From: Kitasatospora sp. MAA4
GTDB lineage: Bacteria > Actinomycetota > Actinomycetes > Streptomycetales > Streptomycetaceae
NCBI RefSeq assembly: GCF_029893355.1
Contig: NZ_JARZAI010000005.1
Span: 301,628 to 365,627, forward strand
DNA: 64,000 nucleotides
Direction: 5' to 3'
Shown here: positions 49,735-59,006 of the stretch, one piece after another
Numbering within the stretch: the stretch's first letter is position 1
Layout of the letters: each line of letters opens with the position of its first letter
Notes under the pieces: generated by a model
The model's input: the letters and a program-made list of their open reading frames with translations, nothing else
What the model was told of the DNA's origin: nothing
Databases searched by the model: none
Program-made: the position numbers and the translations under genes

Positions 49735-50792
49735 CCGTTCACCCATCCCGCATAGAAGAGGCCGAGGCCGACCGCGACGCACAGGCCCTGGATGATCCAG
49801 AACCGGACGACGATCAGGACTTCGCTCCAGCCCTTGAGTTCGAAGTGGTGTTGCAGTGGTGCCATCTTGAAGACCCGCTTGCCGGTCATCCGGAACGAGC
49901 CGACCTGGATGATCACCGAGAGGGTGATGATCACGAAGAGGCCGCCGAGCAGCGGGAGCAGCAGCTCGGTGCGCGAGCAGATCGCCAGACCGGCCAGCGC
50001 GCCGCCCAGGGCCAGCGAGCCGGTGTCGCCCATGAAGATCTTCGCGGGTGAGGTGTTCCACCACAGGAAGCCGAAGCAGGAGCCCATCAGCGCGGAGGCG
50101 ACCACCGCCAGGTCCAGCGGATCGCGGACCTCGAAGCAGTTGGCGGTGGCCCGGGCGGCGATCGAGCAGCTCTGGCCGTACTGCCAGACGCCGATGAAGA
50201 CGTAGGCGCCGAAGACCATCACCGACGCGCCGGTGGCCAGGCCGTCCAGACCGTCCGTCAGGTTCACGCCGTTGGACATACCGGCGATCATGAAATAGGC
50301 CCACATGACGAACAGCACGGGGCCGATCTTCCAGCTGAAGTCCTGGATGAAGGACAGGCTGGTGGAGGCCGGGGTGAGTCCGCGGGTGTCGTGGAACTGG
50401 AGTGACAGGATCGCGAAGGCCAGGCCGACGAAGGACTGTCCGAGCAGCTTCGCCTTGGCCCGCAGGCCGAGCGAGCGCTGCTTGACGACCTTGATGTAGT
50501 CGTCCAGGAACCCGACCAGGCCCAGACCGGTCATCAGGAACAGCACCAGCAGGCCGGAGGCCCGGGGCTGCTCACCCGTTATCACCTTGGTCGCGGCGTA
50601 GGCCACCAGCGTCGCCAGGATGAAGGCGATACCGCCCATGGTCGGCGTACCGCGCTTGCTGTGGTGCGCCTTGGGACCGTCGTCCCGGATCATCTGGCCG
50701 TAGCCGTTCTTGGCCAGGATGCGGATCAGCGCCGGGGTGCCGAACAGCGACAGCACCAGGCCGATCATGCCGGAGTAGAGGATCTGCTTCAC
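49731..50792 (-). CDS. mraY: Phospho-MurNAc-pentapeptide transferase
   Basis: MraY transfers phospho-MurNAc-pentapeptide to undecaprenyl phosphate, giving lipid I. The 353-residue polytopic enzyme has the family motifs [22 protein letters not shown] (the aspartate pair), [12 protein letters not shown], and the C-terminal [14 protein letters not shown]. It is coupled to murF upstream and murD downstream by short overlaps. Confidence 0.96.
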   Translation of the reverse strand: MKQILYSGMIGLVLSLFGTPALIRILAKNGYGQMIRDDGPKAHHSKRGTPTMGGIAFILATLVAYAATKVITGEQPRASGLLVLFLMTGLGLVGFLDDYIKVVKQRSLGLRAKAKLLGQSFVGLAFAILSLQFHDTRGLTPASTSLSFIQDFSWKIGPVLFVMWAYFMIAGMSNGVNLTDGLDGLATGASVMVFGAYVFIGVWQYGQSCSIAARATANCFEVRDPLDLAVVASALMGSCFGFLWWNTSPAKIFMGDTGSLALGGALAGLAICSRTELLLPLLGGLFVIITLSVIIQVGSFRMTGKRVFKMAPLQHHFELKGWSEVLIVVRFWIIQGLCVAVGLGLFYAGWVNG

Positions 50793-52195
50793 TGGGCGGC
50801 CCCATCGGCGAGCAGGGCTTCGGCGACCTTCTCCAGGCCCACCGAGCGGCTGGCCTTCACCAGGACCACGTCCCCAGGCAGCAGTTGACCGCGCAGCAGT
50901 TCGACCGCCGCGTCCGCGTCGGACACCAGCACCGACTCCTCACCCCACGAACCTTCGTTCCTCGCGCCGAGTTCCATACAGGCCGCCTCGCGCCCGCCCA
51001 CCGCCACCAGCTTGGTGACGTCGAGTCGAACGGCGAGCCGCCCGATGGCGTCGTGCTCGTCAAGGCTCTCCTCGCCGAGCTCCCGCATCTCGCCGAGCAC
51101 CGCCCAGGTACGGCGGCGCTCCGGGCCGCGGCCGCCCATCGTCACCAGGGCCCGCAGCGCGGCCCGCATGGACTCCGGGTTCGCGTTGTAGGCGTCGTTG
51201 ACGACGGTCACACCGTCGGCACGGTCGACGACCTCCATGCGCCAGCGGGACAGCGCACCCGCCTCGCCCAGGGCGGCGGCGGTGTCGTCGACGGACAGCC
51301 CGAGCTCCATCGCCACCGCGGCGGCGGCGAGTGCGTTCGAGACGTGGTGCTCACCGTACAGGCGCAGCCGTACGGGTGCGGAACCGGCCGGGGTGGTCAG
51401 CGTGAACGAAGGCTTGCCGGTGGCGTCCAGGCGAACATCAGTGGCCCGTACGTCGGCGTCCCGGCTCTCGCCGAAGAGCACCACGCGCGCCTTGGTGCGT
51501 GTGCGCATCGCCCGTACCAGCGGGTCGTCCGCGTTCAGCACGGCGACGCCGTCCTCGGCCAGCGACTCCACCAACTCGCCCTTGGCCTGCGCGATCCCCT
51601 CCTTGGAGCCGAACTCGCCCAGGTGCGCGGTGCCGACGTTGAGCACCAGGCCGATCGCCGGGCGCACCAGACCGGTCAGGTAGGCGATGTCGCCCTGGTG
51701 GCGGGCGCCCATCTCCAGCACCAGGTGCCGGGTGGACTCCTCGACCCGGCTGACGGTCTGCGGCAGGCCGAGCTCGTTGTTGAGCGAACCCTCGGTCCAG
51801 ACCGTCGGGCCGAGCTTCTGCAGCAGCTGGGCGATCAGGTCCTTGGTGCTGGTCTTGCCGGCCGAGCCGGTCAGCGCCACGATCCGGACCGCCTTGGCGC
51901 GCTCGGCCACCGCCCGGGCCAGCAGGCCCAGCGCCGCCTGGGCGTCCTCGACCACGATCGCGGGCACCCCGACCGGGCGCTCGGCCAGCACCGCGACGGC
52001 GCCCGCGGCGATCGCGCGCTCGGCGTAGTCGTGCCCGTCCACGTGCTCGCCGGCGAAGGCGGCGAAGAGGCCGCCGGGCTGCACCTGACGGGAGTCGATC
52101 ACCACCGGCGCGGTGACCGGGGTCTGCGGGTCCGTCACATCGGCCAGCCGGCCGCCGGTCGCGGCGGCCACCTCGGCGAGGGTAAGTGCGATCAC
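50789..52195 (-). CDS. murF: UDP-MurNAc-tripeptide:D-Ala-D-Ala ligase
   Basis: MurF adds D-Ala-D-Ala to complete the pentapeptide precursor. The 468 residues have the Mur-ligase N-terminal domain ([17 protein letters not shown]), the P-loop [24 protein letters not shown], and a C-terminal domain with [17 protein letters not shown]. It overlaps murE and mraY by 4 bases each. Confidence 0.95.
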   Translation of the reverse strand: MIALTLAEVAAATGGRLADVTDPQTPVTAPVVIDSRQVQPGGLFAAFAGEHVDGHDYAERAIAAGAVAVLAERPVGVPAIVVEDAQAALGLLARAVAERAKAVRIVALTGSAGKTSTKDLIAQLLQKLGPTVWTEGSLNNELGLPQTVSRVEESTRHLVLEMGARHQGDIAYLTGLVRPAIGLVLNVGTAHLGEFGSKEGIAQAKGELVESLAEDGVAVLNADDPLVRAMRTRTKARVVLFGESRDADVRATDVRLDATGKPSFTLTTPAGSAPVRLRLYGEHHVSNALAAAAVAMELGLSVDDTAAALGEAGALSRWRMEVVDRADGVTVVNDAYNANPESMRAALRALVTMGGRGPERRRTWAVLGEMRELGEESLDEHDAIGRLAVRLDVTKLVAVGGREAACMELGARNEGSWGEESVLVSDADAAVELLRGQLLPGDVVLVKASRSVGLEKVAEALLADGAAQ

Positions 52196-53874
52196 TGCTG
52201 CTCTACTCCTCGGTCGGGGTGCGCGTGCGCGATGGCCTCGCGCAGCACCTCCCGGTCGTCGAACGGGCGGATCTCGTCCCGTACGTACTGGCCCAGCTCG
52301 TGGCCCTTGCCGGCGACCAGCACGGTGTCCCCGGCGTGCGCGCGGACCACCGCGGAGGCGATCGCCTCGGCCCGGTCCGGCACCACCAGGACGGCGCCGC
52401 GCTCGGCCTCGGGGACCCCGGCGGCCCCGGTCAGCATGCTGGTCAGGATCGCCAGGCCGTCCTCGGAACGGGGGTTGTCGGTGGTCAGCACGGCGGTGTC
52501 GGCCAGCCGGGCGGCGATGGCGCCCATCGGGCCGCGCTTGTGCGGGTCGCGGTCGCCACCGCAGCCGACCACCACGTGCAGGCGGCCCTTGGTCACCGCG
52601 CGCAGCGACTCCAGGACGGCCTTCAGCGCGTCCGGCTTGTGCGCGTAGTCGACCACGGCGACGAAGTCCTGCCCGGCGTCCACCCGCTCCAGGCGGCCCG
52701 GCACGCCCGGCACGGCGGCGATGCCGGCGGCCGCATCGGCCGGCGCCAGCCCGGCGGTCACCAGCACGGTGATCGCGGCCAGCGCGTTGGCGACGTTGAA
52801 CGGGCCCGGCAGCGGGACGGAGGCGTCCACCGACTGCCCGCCGGGACCGACGGCGCGGAAGGTCGAGCCGGTCGGGCCCAGCTGGACGTCCAGCGCGCGC
52901 CAGTCGGCGTCCGCCGCACCGAGGGCGGAGAAGGTGGTCACCGGGATCTCGGCCTCGGCGGCCAGTCGGCGGCCGTACGGGTCGTCCAGGTTGACCACGC
53001 CCGCGCGGCTGCGGGCCGGCTCGAACAGCCGTGCCTTGGCGCGGTAGTAGTCCTCCATGTCCGGGTGGAAGTCCAGGTGCTCCGGCGTCAGGTTGTTGAA
53101 GACCGCGACGTCGTAGTGCACCCCGTCGGCCCGCCCGTAGACCAGGGCGTGACTGGAGACCTCCATCACCACCGCGTCCGCACCGCGCTCGCGCATCACC
53201 GCGAGGATCGCGTGCAGGTCGGTGGCCTCGGGGGTGGTGCGCTCGCTCTTGATCCGCTCGGTGCCGACCCGCATCTCCACGGTGCCGATCACGCCCGGGA
53301 CCCGGCCGGCGCCCTTGAGGCCGCCCTCGACCAGGTACGAGGAGGTGGTCTTGCCGTTGGTGCCGGTGATCCCGATGGTCAGCAGCGCCTTCGACGGATC
53401 GCCGTAGATCCGGGCCGCCAGCGCGCCCATCCAGGCCCGCGGCTGCTCCACCACCAGCAGCGGGACGCCCAGCGTCGCCGCCTGCTGCGCGCCGGCCGGA
53501 TCGGTGAGCACGGCCACCGCGCCGCGCTCGACCGCCGCGCCGGCGAAGGCCGCGCCGTGGTGGTTGGCGCCGGCGAAGGCCACGTAGACGTCGCCCGGGC
53601 GGACCGCGCGGGAGTCGTGGGTGATGCCGCCCGCCGGGGCGCCCTCGACCGGCTCGACGCCGAGGATCCGGGCGATCTCGGCGAGCGGGGTCGGCTCCCC
53701 CGCGGCCGGGCGGGGCGGGCTCACACTGCTTTGGTCTGATTTCGGCACGGCGGGCAGGCTATCGGCCCGGAGGCGGTCGGGGCCAAGCGAGCCCCCCGCG
53801 CTCCCCTGGGGCTGCTGGGGAGCGGCGCCCTTCGATGTGAGGGGGTTCACAGGCACGGCGGGGTGGGCGCTCAT
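52192..53874 (-). CDS. murE: UDP-MurNAc-L-Ala-D-Glu:diaminopimelate ligase
   Basis: MurE adds diaminopimelate to the stem peptide. The 560 residues include a ~65-residue Pro/Ser-rich N-terminal extension typical of streptomycetes. The Mur core follows: ITHDSRAVRPGDVYVAF, P-loop [27 protein letters not shown] and the DAP-recognition motif TTDNPRSEDG. The DNPR motif indicates DAP rather than lysine as substrate. The ATG start at 53874 is 2 bases after the ftsI stop. Confidence 0.95.
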   Translation of the reverse strand: MSAHPAVPVNPLTSKGAAPQQPQGSAGGSLGPDRLRADSLPAVPKSDQSSVSPPRPAAGEPTPLAEIARILGVEPVEGAPAGGITHDSRAVRPGDVYVAFAGANHHGAAFAGAAVERGAVAVLTDPAGAQQAATLGVPLLVVEQPRAWMGALAARIYGDPSKALLTIGITGTNGKTTSSYLVEGGLKGAGRVPGVIGTVEMRVGTERIKSERTTPEATDLHAILAVMRERGADAVVMEVSSHALVYGRADGVHYDVAVFNNLTPEHLDFHPDMEDYYRAKARLFEPARSRAGVVNLDDPYGRRLAAEAEIPVTTFSALGAADADWRALDVQLGPTGSTFRAVGPGGQSVDASVPLPGPFNVANALAAITVLVTAGLAPADAAAGIAAVPGVPGRLERVDAGQDFVAVVDYAHKPDALKAVLESLRAVTKGRLHVVVGCGGDRDPHKRGPMGAIAARLADTAVLTTDNPRSEDGLAILTSMLTGAAGVPEAERGAVLVVPDRAEAIASAVVRAHAGDTVLVAGKGHELGQYVRDEIRPFDDREVLREAIAHAHPDRGVEQQ

Positions 53875-53876
53875 GT

Positions 53877-55994
53877 TCAGGGCTTCCAGTCGACGGGCAG
53901 GTTGGGGGCCTGGCTGCCGCTCGGCGGCACTTGGAGGGTCTTCAGGGCGAACTCCATCACCTGCTTGAACACCGGTCCGCACAGTGGGCCGCCGAAGTGG
54001 CCGTTGACCGGGTTCTGGATGACGCAGGAGACGGTCAGCTCGGGCTTGTCGGCCGGCGCGAAACCGATGAAGGAGGCGGTGTAGCCGGAGTACTTGCCGG
54101 TGGCCGGGTCCACCCGGTTGGCGGTGCCGGTCTTGCCGGCCACCCGGTAGCCCGGGATCTGCGCGGTGTTGCCGGTGCCCTGGTCGTCGGTGACCACCGA
54201 CTCCAGCATCTGGCCCAGCGTCCTGGCCGTCTGCTCACTGACCACCCGGGTCTCGGCACCGGCCGGGGCCGGGGTGTAGCGGCCGTCGGGACCGGTGGTG
54301 CCCTCGACCAGGCTGGGCGCCACCCGGACGCCGCCGTTGGCGATCGTGGAGTACACCGAGGTGGCCTGCAGCGCGTTGACCGACAGGCCCTGGCCGAACG
54401 GGATGGTGTACTGCTGGGTGCCCTTCCAGTCCCCCGGGTTGGCCAGGATCCCGCGGGTCTCGCCGGGGAAGCCCAGGCCGCTCGGCTGCCCGATGCCGAA
54501 CTTCTGCAGGTAGCCGCCGAGCACCTGGTTCGCCTGCTCCTGGGTGCTGCCCAGGTGGCCGGCGGCCTCGATGGTGCCGATGTTGGAGGACTTCGCGAGC
54601 ACCCCGTTGAGCGTGAGGTACCAGGTGTCGTGGTCGACGTCGTCGTGGAACACCTGGCCCGCGCGGGTCAGCGTGCCCGGGACGGTCACGTGGCTGTCCC
54701 AGCTCGCCGCGCCGGTGTCCAGGACGGCCGCCATGGTCATCAGCTTGGCCGTGCTGCCGGGCTCGTAGGCGTCCTGCAGGGCCGGGTTGCCGAGCTGCTC
54801 GGGCTTGGCGCTGTTCAGGTCGTTCGGGTTGAAGCCGGGCGAGGTCGCCATGGCCAGGATCTGACCGGTCTTCACGTCCTGGACGATCACGTAGCCCTTC
54901 TCCGCGCCGGCCGTGGTCACCTGGTCGGTGATGGCGCGCTGGGCCTCCCACTGGATGTCCCGGTTGATGGTCAGCCGGATGTCCTGGCCCGGCACGGCGG
55001 CCTGCTGGCTGCCGCCGCCGGTGGGGATCGGCTGCCCGTTGGAGACGGCGGAGATCCGGTGGCCGTCCTGGCCCGCGAGCTCCTTCTGGAACTGGAGCTC
55101 CAGGCCGCCCGCGCCGACGCCCTTCCCGTTGACGAAGCCGACCAGGTTGGAGGCCACGCCGTCGGCCGGGTAGACCCGGGCGGCGGTCTCGTCGGGCACG
55201 ATGCCGCCCAGCGGGTTGACGCAGTCGTCGTCCAGGGTGGTCCGGCCGCCCTGGTCGGCGGGCTTGGCCAGCATGGCCCGCTCGGCTCGGCAGATCTTGG
55301 TGTCGGTCTTCTTGGTGAGCGAGGTGCGCAGGTCCATGATCTGGTTGCGGGTCTGCGGGGTCTGCCGCAGGGCCAGCGGGACGTTGCGGGTCTTGGGGGT
55401 GCGCAGCTTGGCGGCCAGCTTGTCCTTGGGCAGGTTCAGGATCGGCGCCAGCAGCGCGGCGGCCTGCTCGGGGCCGTCGGTGGTGTGCAGCGCGTCCTGG
55501 GTGAAGAGCGTCGGGTCGGCGTTGATGTCGTAGGCGTCCACGGTGGTCGCCAGCGCCACGCCGTCGGAGGACGTTATCGCGCCGCGCTCGGCCCGCAGCG
55601 GGACGTCGACGTAGCGGTAGGCGCCCGCGTCGGCGGCCAGCGCGTCGGAGTCGAACAGCTGGATCTGGACCAGCCGGCCGGCGAAGACCGAGAAGACCGC
55701 GGCCAGCGCGATCAGCACCGTGCGCAGCCGGCGCCTGGGGTCGGCCAGCTTCAGCGGGCGCGGTTGCGGCCGGGGCGCCGGGCGCTTGGCCATCGGCCGC
55801 TGTCCCGCCGGACCGGCGGGGCGCCGGGCGCCCGGACGGCCGGCGCCGGGCGGGGCCGGACGGCGCGGCTGCTCGCCGGAGCGCGGCCTGGCGGCGGGGC
55901 GCGGGGGCGTCCGGGCGCCCTCGCGGCGCTGCTGGGGGGCGGCCGGACGGCGCGGGCGCTCGCCGGGCTCGCGGGGGCGGCGGGGGGTGGTCAT
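53877..55994 (-). CDS. ftsI: Septal peptidoglycan transpeptidase FtsI (class B PBP)
   Basis: FtsI cross-links septal peptidoglycan. The 705-residue protein starts with a ~85-residue Pro/Arg-rich cytoplasmic region, then one membrane helix (RTVLIALAAVFSVFAGRLVQ), a PBP dimerisation domain and the transpeptidase domain. The catalytic serine lies in PGSTAKLM near residue 413, followed by SSN and KTGTA motifs. The long basic N-terminus is a streptomycete trait. It overlaps the ftsL stop and lies just before murE. Confidence 0.96.
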   Translation of the reverse strand: MTTPRRPREPGERPRRPAAPQQRREGARTPPRPAARPRSGEQPRRPAPPGAGRPGARRPAGPAGQRPMAKRPAPRPQPRPLKLADPRRRLRTVLIALAAVFSVFAGRLVQIQLFDSDALAADAGAYRYVDVPLRAERGAITSSDGVALATTVDAYDINADPTLFTQDALHTTDGPEQAAALLAPILNLPKDKLAAKLRTPKTRNVPLALRQTPQTRNQIMDLRTSLTKKTDTKICRAERAMLAKPADQGGRTTLDDDCVNPLGGIVPDETAARVYPADGVASNLVGFVNGKGVGAGGLELQFQKELAGQDGHRISAVSNGQPIPTGGGSQQAAVPGQDIRLTINRDIQWEAQRAITDQVTTAGAEKGYVIVQDVKTGQILAMATSPGFNPNDLNSAKPEQLGNPALQDAYEPGSTAKLMTMAAVLDTGAASWDSHVTVPGTLTRAGQVFHDDVDHDTWYLTLNGVLAKSSNIGTIEAAGHLGSTQEQANQVLGGYLQKFGIGQPSGLGFPGETRGILANPGDWKGTQQYTIPFGQGLSVNALQATSVYSTIANGGVRVAPSLVEGTTGPDGRYTPAPAGAETRVVSEQTARTLGQMLESVVTDDQGTGNTAQIPGYRVAGKTGTANRVDPATGKYSGYTASFIGFAPADKPELTVSCVIQNPVNGHFGGPLCGPVFKQVMEFALKTLQVPPSGSQAPNLPVDWKP

Positions 55995-56653
55995 CGCGCT
56001 GCTGCTCCGCTCGGGTTGGCCGGCGCGGATGCGGCGGGCGACGGGCTGACCGGGTCCACCCGCAGGCTGCCCTCACCGGTCGCCGCCGGGGCGGGCGACG
56101 GGGGTGCCGCGGGGGCCGAGGCGGACTGCGAGGCGGTCGGCGCGGGCTGGGCGGTCTGGGCAGTCTGGGCGGTCTGGGCGGTCTGGGGCCACAGGTCGGC
56201 GCCGGTGCGCTTGACCGGCGGGCTGTCCACGGCCTGGGAGGGCGCGCCGAGCACCTTGCCGTCGTCCTGCAGGAAGGCCGGGTCGCCGCCGGGGACCATG
56301 CCGAGCTGGCGGGCGTTGCGCTCCAGCGCGTCCGGCGCGGAGTTCTGGTCGATCTGCTGCTGGAGCATCTGCTGCTGGTCCGTCAGCTGCTGGGTCTGCT
56401 TCTGCAGCTTGGTCAGCTCGAAGGAGCCCTCGTTGAGGGCGGTGTTGAGCATCAGCAGGCCGAGCAGCCCGAGGGTGAGCAGCAGCACCATGAGAACGGC
56501 GAACGGCGCCCGCCCCCGGCCGCTCCCCCTCGGCGGCCTGCCCGGCCGTACGGTGATCCGGGCCCGACCCGGCTGCCCGGGCAGCCGCCCGCCCTCCTGG
56601 ATGCCATCGCTGGCGGCCGGCACCGGCACTGCGCTCTCCCTCGCGTTCGACAC
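55991..56653 (-). CDS. ftsL: Septum formation initiator/FtsL-like protein
   Basis: The 220-residue bitopic protein has a Pro/Arg-rich cytoplasmic part, one membrane helix (~52-69, FAVLMVLLLTLGLLGLLML) and a coiled coil with Leu/Gln heptads (FELTKLQKQTQQLTDQQQML, in parts). The characteristic ALERNARQLGMVPGG and a low-complexity Ala/Pro/Thr tail follow, with four TAQ units. FtsL partners FtsB/FtsQ in the divisome. It is coupled to ftsI and follows rsmH by 18 bases. Confidence 0.9.
   Translation of the reverse strand: MSNARESAVPVPAASDGIQEGGRLPGQPGRARITVRPGRPPRGSGRGRAPFAVLMVLLLTLGLLGLLMLNTALNEGSFELTKLQKQTQQLTDQQQMLQQQIDQNSAPDALERNARQLGMVPGGDPAFLQDDGKVLGAPSQAVDSPPVKRTGADLWPQTAQTAQTAQTAQPAPTASQSASAPAAPPSPAPAATGEGSLRVDPVSPSPAASAPANPSGAAAR
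56151..56186 (-). repeat. Four tandem 9-bp repeats inside ftsL
   Basis: Units 56151-56159, 56160-56168, 56169-56177 and 56178-56186 are near-identical GCGGTCTGG copies encoding TAQ repeats. The tract keeps the reading frame and lies in the disordered tail. Confidence 0.8.
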
Positions 56654-56671
56654 TGTCGCCCCCCGCCCGGA

Positions 56672-57670
56672 TCAGCCCCGTCGGCTCGCGCCCCGCGCTT
56701 TCGGATGGTTCGGCCTGATCCTCTCCGCCACCCGCAGCCGCACGGGGGCGGCGCGCCGGTTCTCCTCGATCTCCTCCTCCGTGGCCAGTTCGGCACCTCG
56801 GGTGAGCAGCTTCAGCCGGGGCTGGTGCTCCTCGGGGATGATCGGCAGCCCGGGCGGGGCGGTGTTCGCGGCGCCCGCGGCGAAGTACTGCTTCACCAGG
56901 CGGTCCTCCAGCGACTGGTAGGACATCACGGCGATCCGGCCGCCCACCGCGAGCACGTCCAGCGCTCCGGGGATGGCCCGGTCCAGAACCTCCAGCTCGC
57001 CGTTGACCTCGATCCGCAGCGCCTGGAAGGTGCGCTTGGCCGGGTTGCCGCCGGTGCGCCGGGTGGCGGCCGGGATGGCGTTGCGCACCAACTCCACCAG
57101 ACGCGCGCTGTTGGTGAACGGTTCCTTGGCGCGCTCGCGCAGGATCACCGAGGCGATCTTGCCGGCGAACCGCTCCTCGCCGTAGACCTTGAGGATCCGC
57201 GCCAGGTCGCCGTGGCTGTAGGTGTTGAGCACCTCGGCGGCGCTCAGCCCGACGGTCTGGTCCATCCGCATGTCCAGCGGCGCGTCCTGGGCGTAGGCGA
57301 AGCCGCGGTCGGCCTCGTCCAGCTGCATCGAGGAGACGCCGAGGTCGAAGAGGATGCCCTGGACCTCGGGGATGCCGAGATCGGCGAGCACCTCGGGGAT
57401 CTCGTCGTAGACGGCGTGCACCAGAGTTGCGCGCTCGCCGAAAGGTGCCAGCCGCTCGGCGGAGAGCTTGAGCGCCGCCGGGTCGCGGTCCACCGCGATC
57501 AGCCGGACCTCGGGGAACTGCGTGAGCAGCGCCTCGCTGTGCCCACCCAGGCCCAGCGTCGCGTCCACCACGACCGCGCCGGGAGCGCCGATCGCCGGCG
57601 CGAGGGCGTCCATGCAGCGTTGCAGCATCACCGGGACGTGCTTGGGATCCGGACTACTGCCCATGGTCAT
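56672..57670 (-). CDS. rsmH: 16S rRNA (cytosine-1402 N4)-methyltransferase RsmH
   Basis: RsmH (MraW) methylates C1402 of 16S rRNA. The 332 residues have HVPVML near the N-terminus, SAM-binding [16 protein letters not shown] and [30 protein letters not shown], and the conserved C-terminal [14 protein letters not shown] and RLRVAERI. The ATG at 57670 has GAGGAAAGG 11 bases upstream; a second ATG two codons later is possible. It is the first gene of the dcw run. Confidence 0.95.
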   Translation of the reverse strand: MTMGSSPDPKHVPVMLQRCMDALAPAIGAPGAVVVDATLGLGGHSEALLTQFPEVRLIAVDRDPAALKLSAERLAPFGERATLVHAVYDEIPEVLADLGIPEVQGILFDLGVSSMQLDEADRGFAYAQDAPLDMRMDQTVGLSAAEVLNTYSHGDLARILKVYGEERFAGKIASVILRERAKEPFTNSARLVELVRNAIPAATRRTGGNPAKRTFQALRIEVNGELEVLDRAIPGALDVLAVGGRIAVMSYQSLEDRLVKQYFAAGAANTAPPGLPIIPEEHQPRLKLLTRGAELATEEEIEENRRAAPVRLRVAERIRPNHPKARGASRRG

Positions 57671-58196
57671 GCGCGGTGGCGCCTTTCCTCGGTGCGGAGC
57701 CGCCCGAGAGTCGCGTACGGCGCCGGGGAGCTGTGATCCGACCATTTTGGACCACTGCGCGAGCGGAAAGCGCACGCCGCCCGTGGTCCCCACCCGCTCG
57801 CGGGGAAGGCTGTGACCGCCCGGCACCGGGGAAGGTGCGCCAGGTGGCACGGAGCGGGGGGAGGCCGCGGGATGCGTACGGATCGTCGGAGTGCGCCACC
57901 ACTTGTGCTCCGAGGCGCCCCCGGCACGCAGTTGACGACGCGTGAGGCTTGTGCTCCACTGCGCGGCCAGCCTACCGCGCACCCCCGCCCAGTCAATCGC
58001 CCCAGCCTCTGCGCCACCCGCGCGGCCGAACGGATCGTCGCAGGCCAGAGCCGGTTCACGCGGACGGGCGTGTCGACCCGGCCCGGACCCCGGGGACCAC
58101 TGCATAGTGATGCGCGCTTCCGCAAGCCCCCTATGTGCTCCATCACACCCGACCCCTGACTCGGCCCAGGTCTCACCAGGAGCGGGAAAATCCTAC
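57671..58196 (-). promoter_or_regulatory. dcw cluster upstream region with a 10-bp direct repeat
   Basis: About 525 bases separate rsmH from the carbonic anhydrase gene. CTTGTGCTCC occurs at 57902-57911 and 57948-57957 (46 bases between copies), on the minus strand GGAGCACAAG. It is a candidate regulator site. The open frame 57654-57959 (minus) has no recognisable domain and biased Arg/Ser composition, so I do not call it a gene. No mraZ is seen. Confidence 0.45.
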
Positions 58197-58209
58197 TAAC
58201 GTCGTGGCT
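58197..58209 (+). promoter_or_regulatory. Putative leaderless promoter of the carbonic anhydrase gene
   Basis: TAACGT (58197-58202) is 7 bases before the ATG at 58210. The only purine-rich site (AGGAGCGG) is ~25 bases upstream, too far to be a Shine-Dalgarno. Confidence 0.4.
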
Positions 58210-58770
58210 ATGACAGTGACCCCTGACCGGCCGGCCCACGGTGGTCCCCCTGCCCGGGACACCTCCAGCACCCCCGCCACCGAGACCATCATCGACCGCT
58301 TCCTCAGCTCCAACCGGAAGTATGCGGTCACCTTCCGGGACGGCGGCATGGACGCCCGCCCGGTTCAGAAGGTGACCGTGGTGGCCTGCATGGACGCCCG
58401 GCTCGACCTGTTCGCGGCGCTCGGCCTGGAGCTCGGCGACGCGCACGTCATCCGCAACGCGGGCGGCGTGGTGACCGACGACACGATCCGCTCGCTCACG
58501 ATCAGCCAGCGCGCTCTGGGCACCCGCTCGATCGCCCTGATCCACCACACCGGCTGCGGCCTGCTCGGGCTCACCGAGGACTTCCGGCGCGAGCTGGAGC
58601 TGGAGGTCGGCCAGCGCCCGCAGTGGGCGGTCGAGTCCTTCGTCGACCTGGACGGCGACGTCCGCCAGTCCATGCAGCGGGTGCGCACCTCGCCCTTCCT
58701 GCTGCACACCGACGACGTGCGCGGCTTCGTGTTCGACGTCCACACCGGACTGCTCCGCGAGATCCACTGA
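58210..58770 (+). CDS. Beta-class carbonic anhydrase
   Basis: This zinc enzyme interconverts CO2 and bicarbonate in the cytoplasm. The 186 residues contain the beta-class ligands and dyad: Cys60-Met-Asp62-Ala-Arg64, and His113 and Cys116 in HHTGC. The HVIRNAGG segment is also typical. The protein is short relative to plant-type enzymes but matches the Streptomyces/Mycobacterium subgroup. The ATG start is supported by the nearby -10 element; a GTG two codons earlier is possible. Confidence 0.92.
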   Translation: MTVTPDRPAHGGPPARDTSSTPATETIIDRFLSSNRKYAVTFRDGGMDARPVQKVTVVACMDARLDLFAALGLELGDAHVIRNAGGVVTDDTIRSLTISQRALGTRSIALIHHTGCGLLGLTEDFRRELELEVGQRPQWAVESFVDLDGDVRQSMQRVRTSPFLLHTDDVRGFVFDVHTGLLREIH

Positions 58771-58784
58771 CCGGACGCCCCTTG

Positions 58785-58810
58785 TCCCCCGTCGGCCTCC
58801 CGACGGGGGA
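58785..58810 (+). terminator. Hairpin terminator after the carbonic anhydrase gene
   Basis: Bases 58785-58795 pair perfectly with 58800-58810 (11 bp) around CCTC, starting 15 bases after the stop. Confidence 0.8.
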
Positions 58811-58905
58811 ATGGTGACTTCTGGCCACCTCACAGGGAAGAATGCGCCTGCAGACCAGCGCCCCGCACCACCTGGGGTGGTCTGACCGCGAGCCGCCCCC
58901 AGATC

Positions 58906-58919
58906 GATCGGATCCGATC
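58906..58919. promoter_or_regulatory. 14-bp palindrome upstream of the MoxR operon
   Basis: GATCGGATCCGATC is a perfect palindrome 88 bases before the moxR start, a candidate operator. The surrounding 196 bases hold no gene. Confidence 0.3.
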
Positions 58920-59006
58920 TGAGCCGAACGGTGGGCCGGCCGCGTCATAGGGGTGGGGCCGGTTCCGAACAGCAGGACCGGCGCGAGTGGGGCGAGGAGT
59001 TCACGG

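Noticed and set aside
57654..57959. 101-codon minus-strand frame upstream of rsmH
   Set aside because: Arg/Ser/His-biased composition, no family resemblance, and it overlaps the rsmH start. Treated as non-coding.
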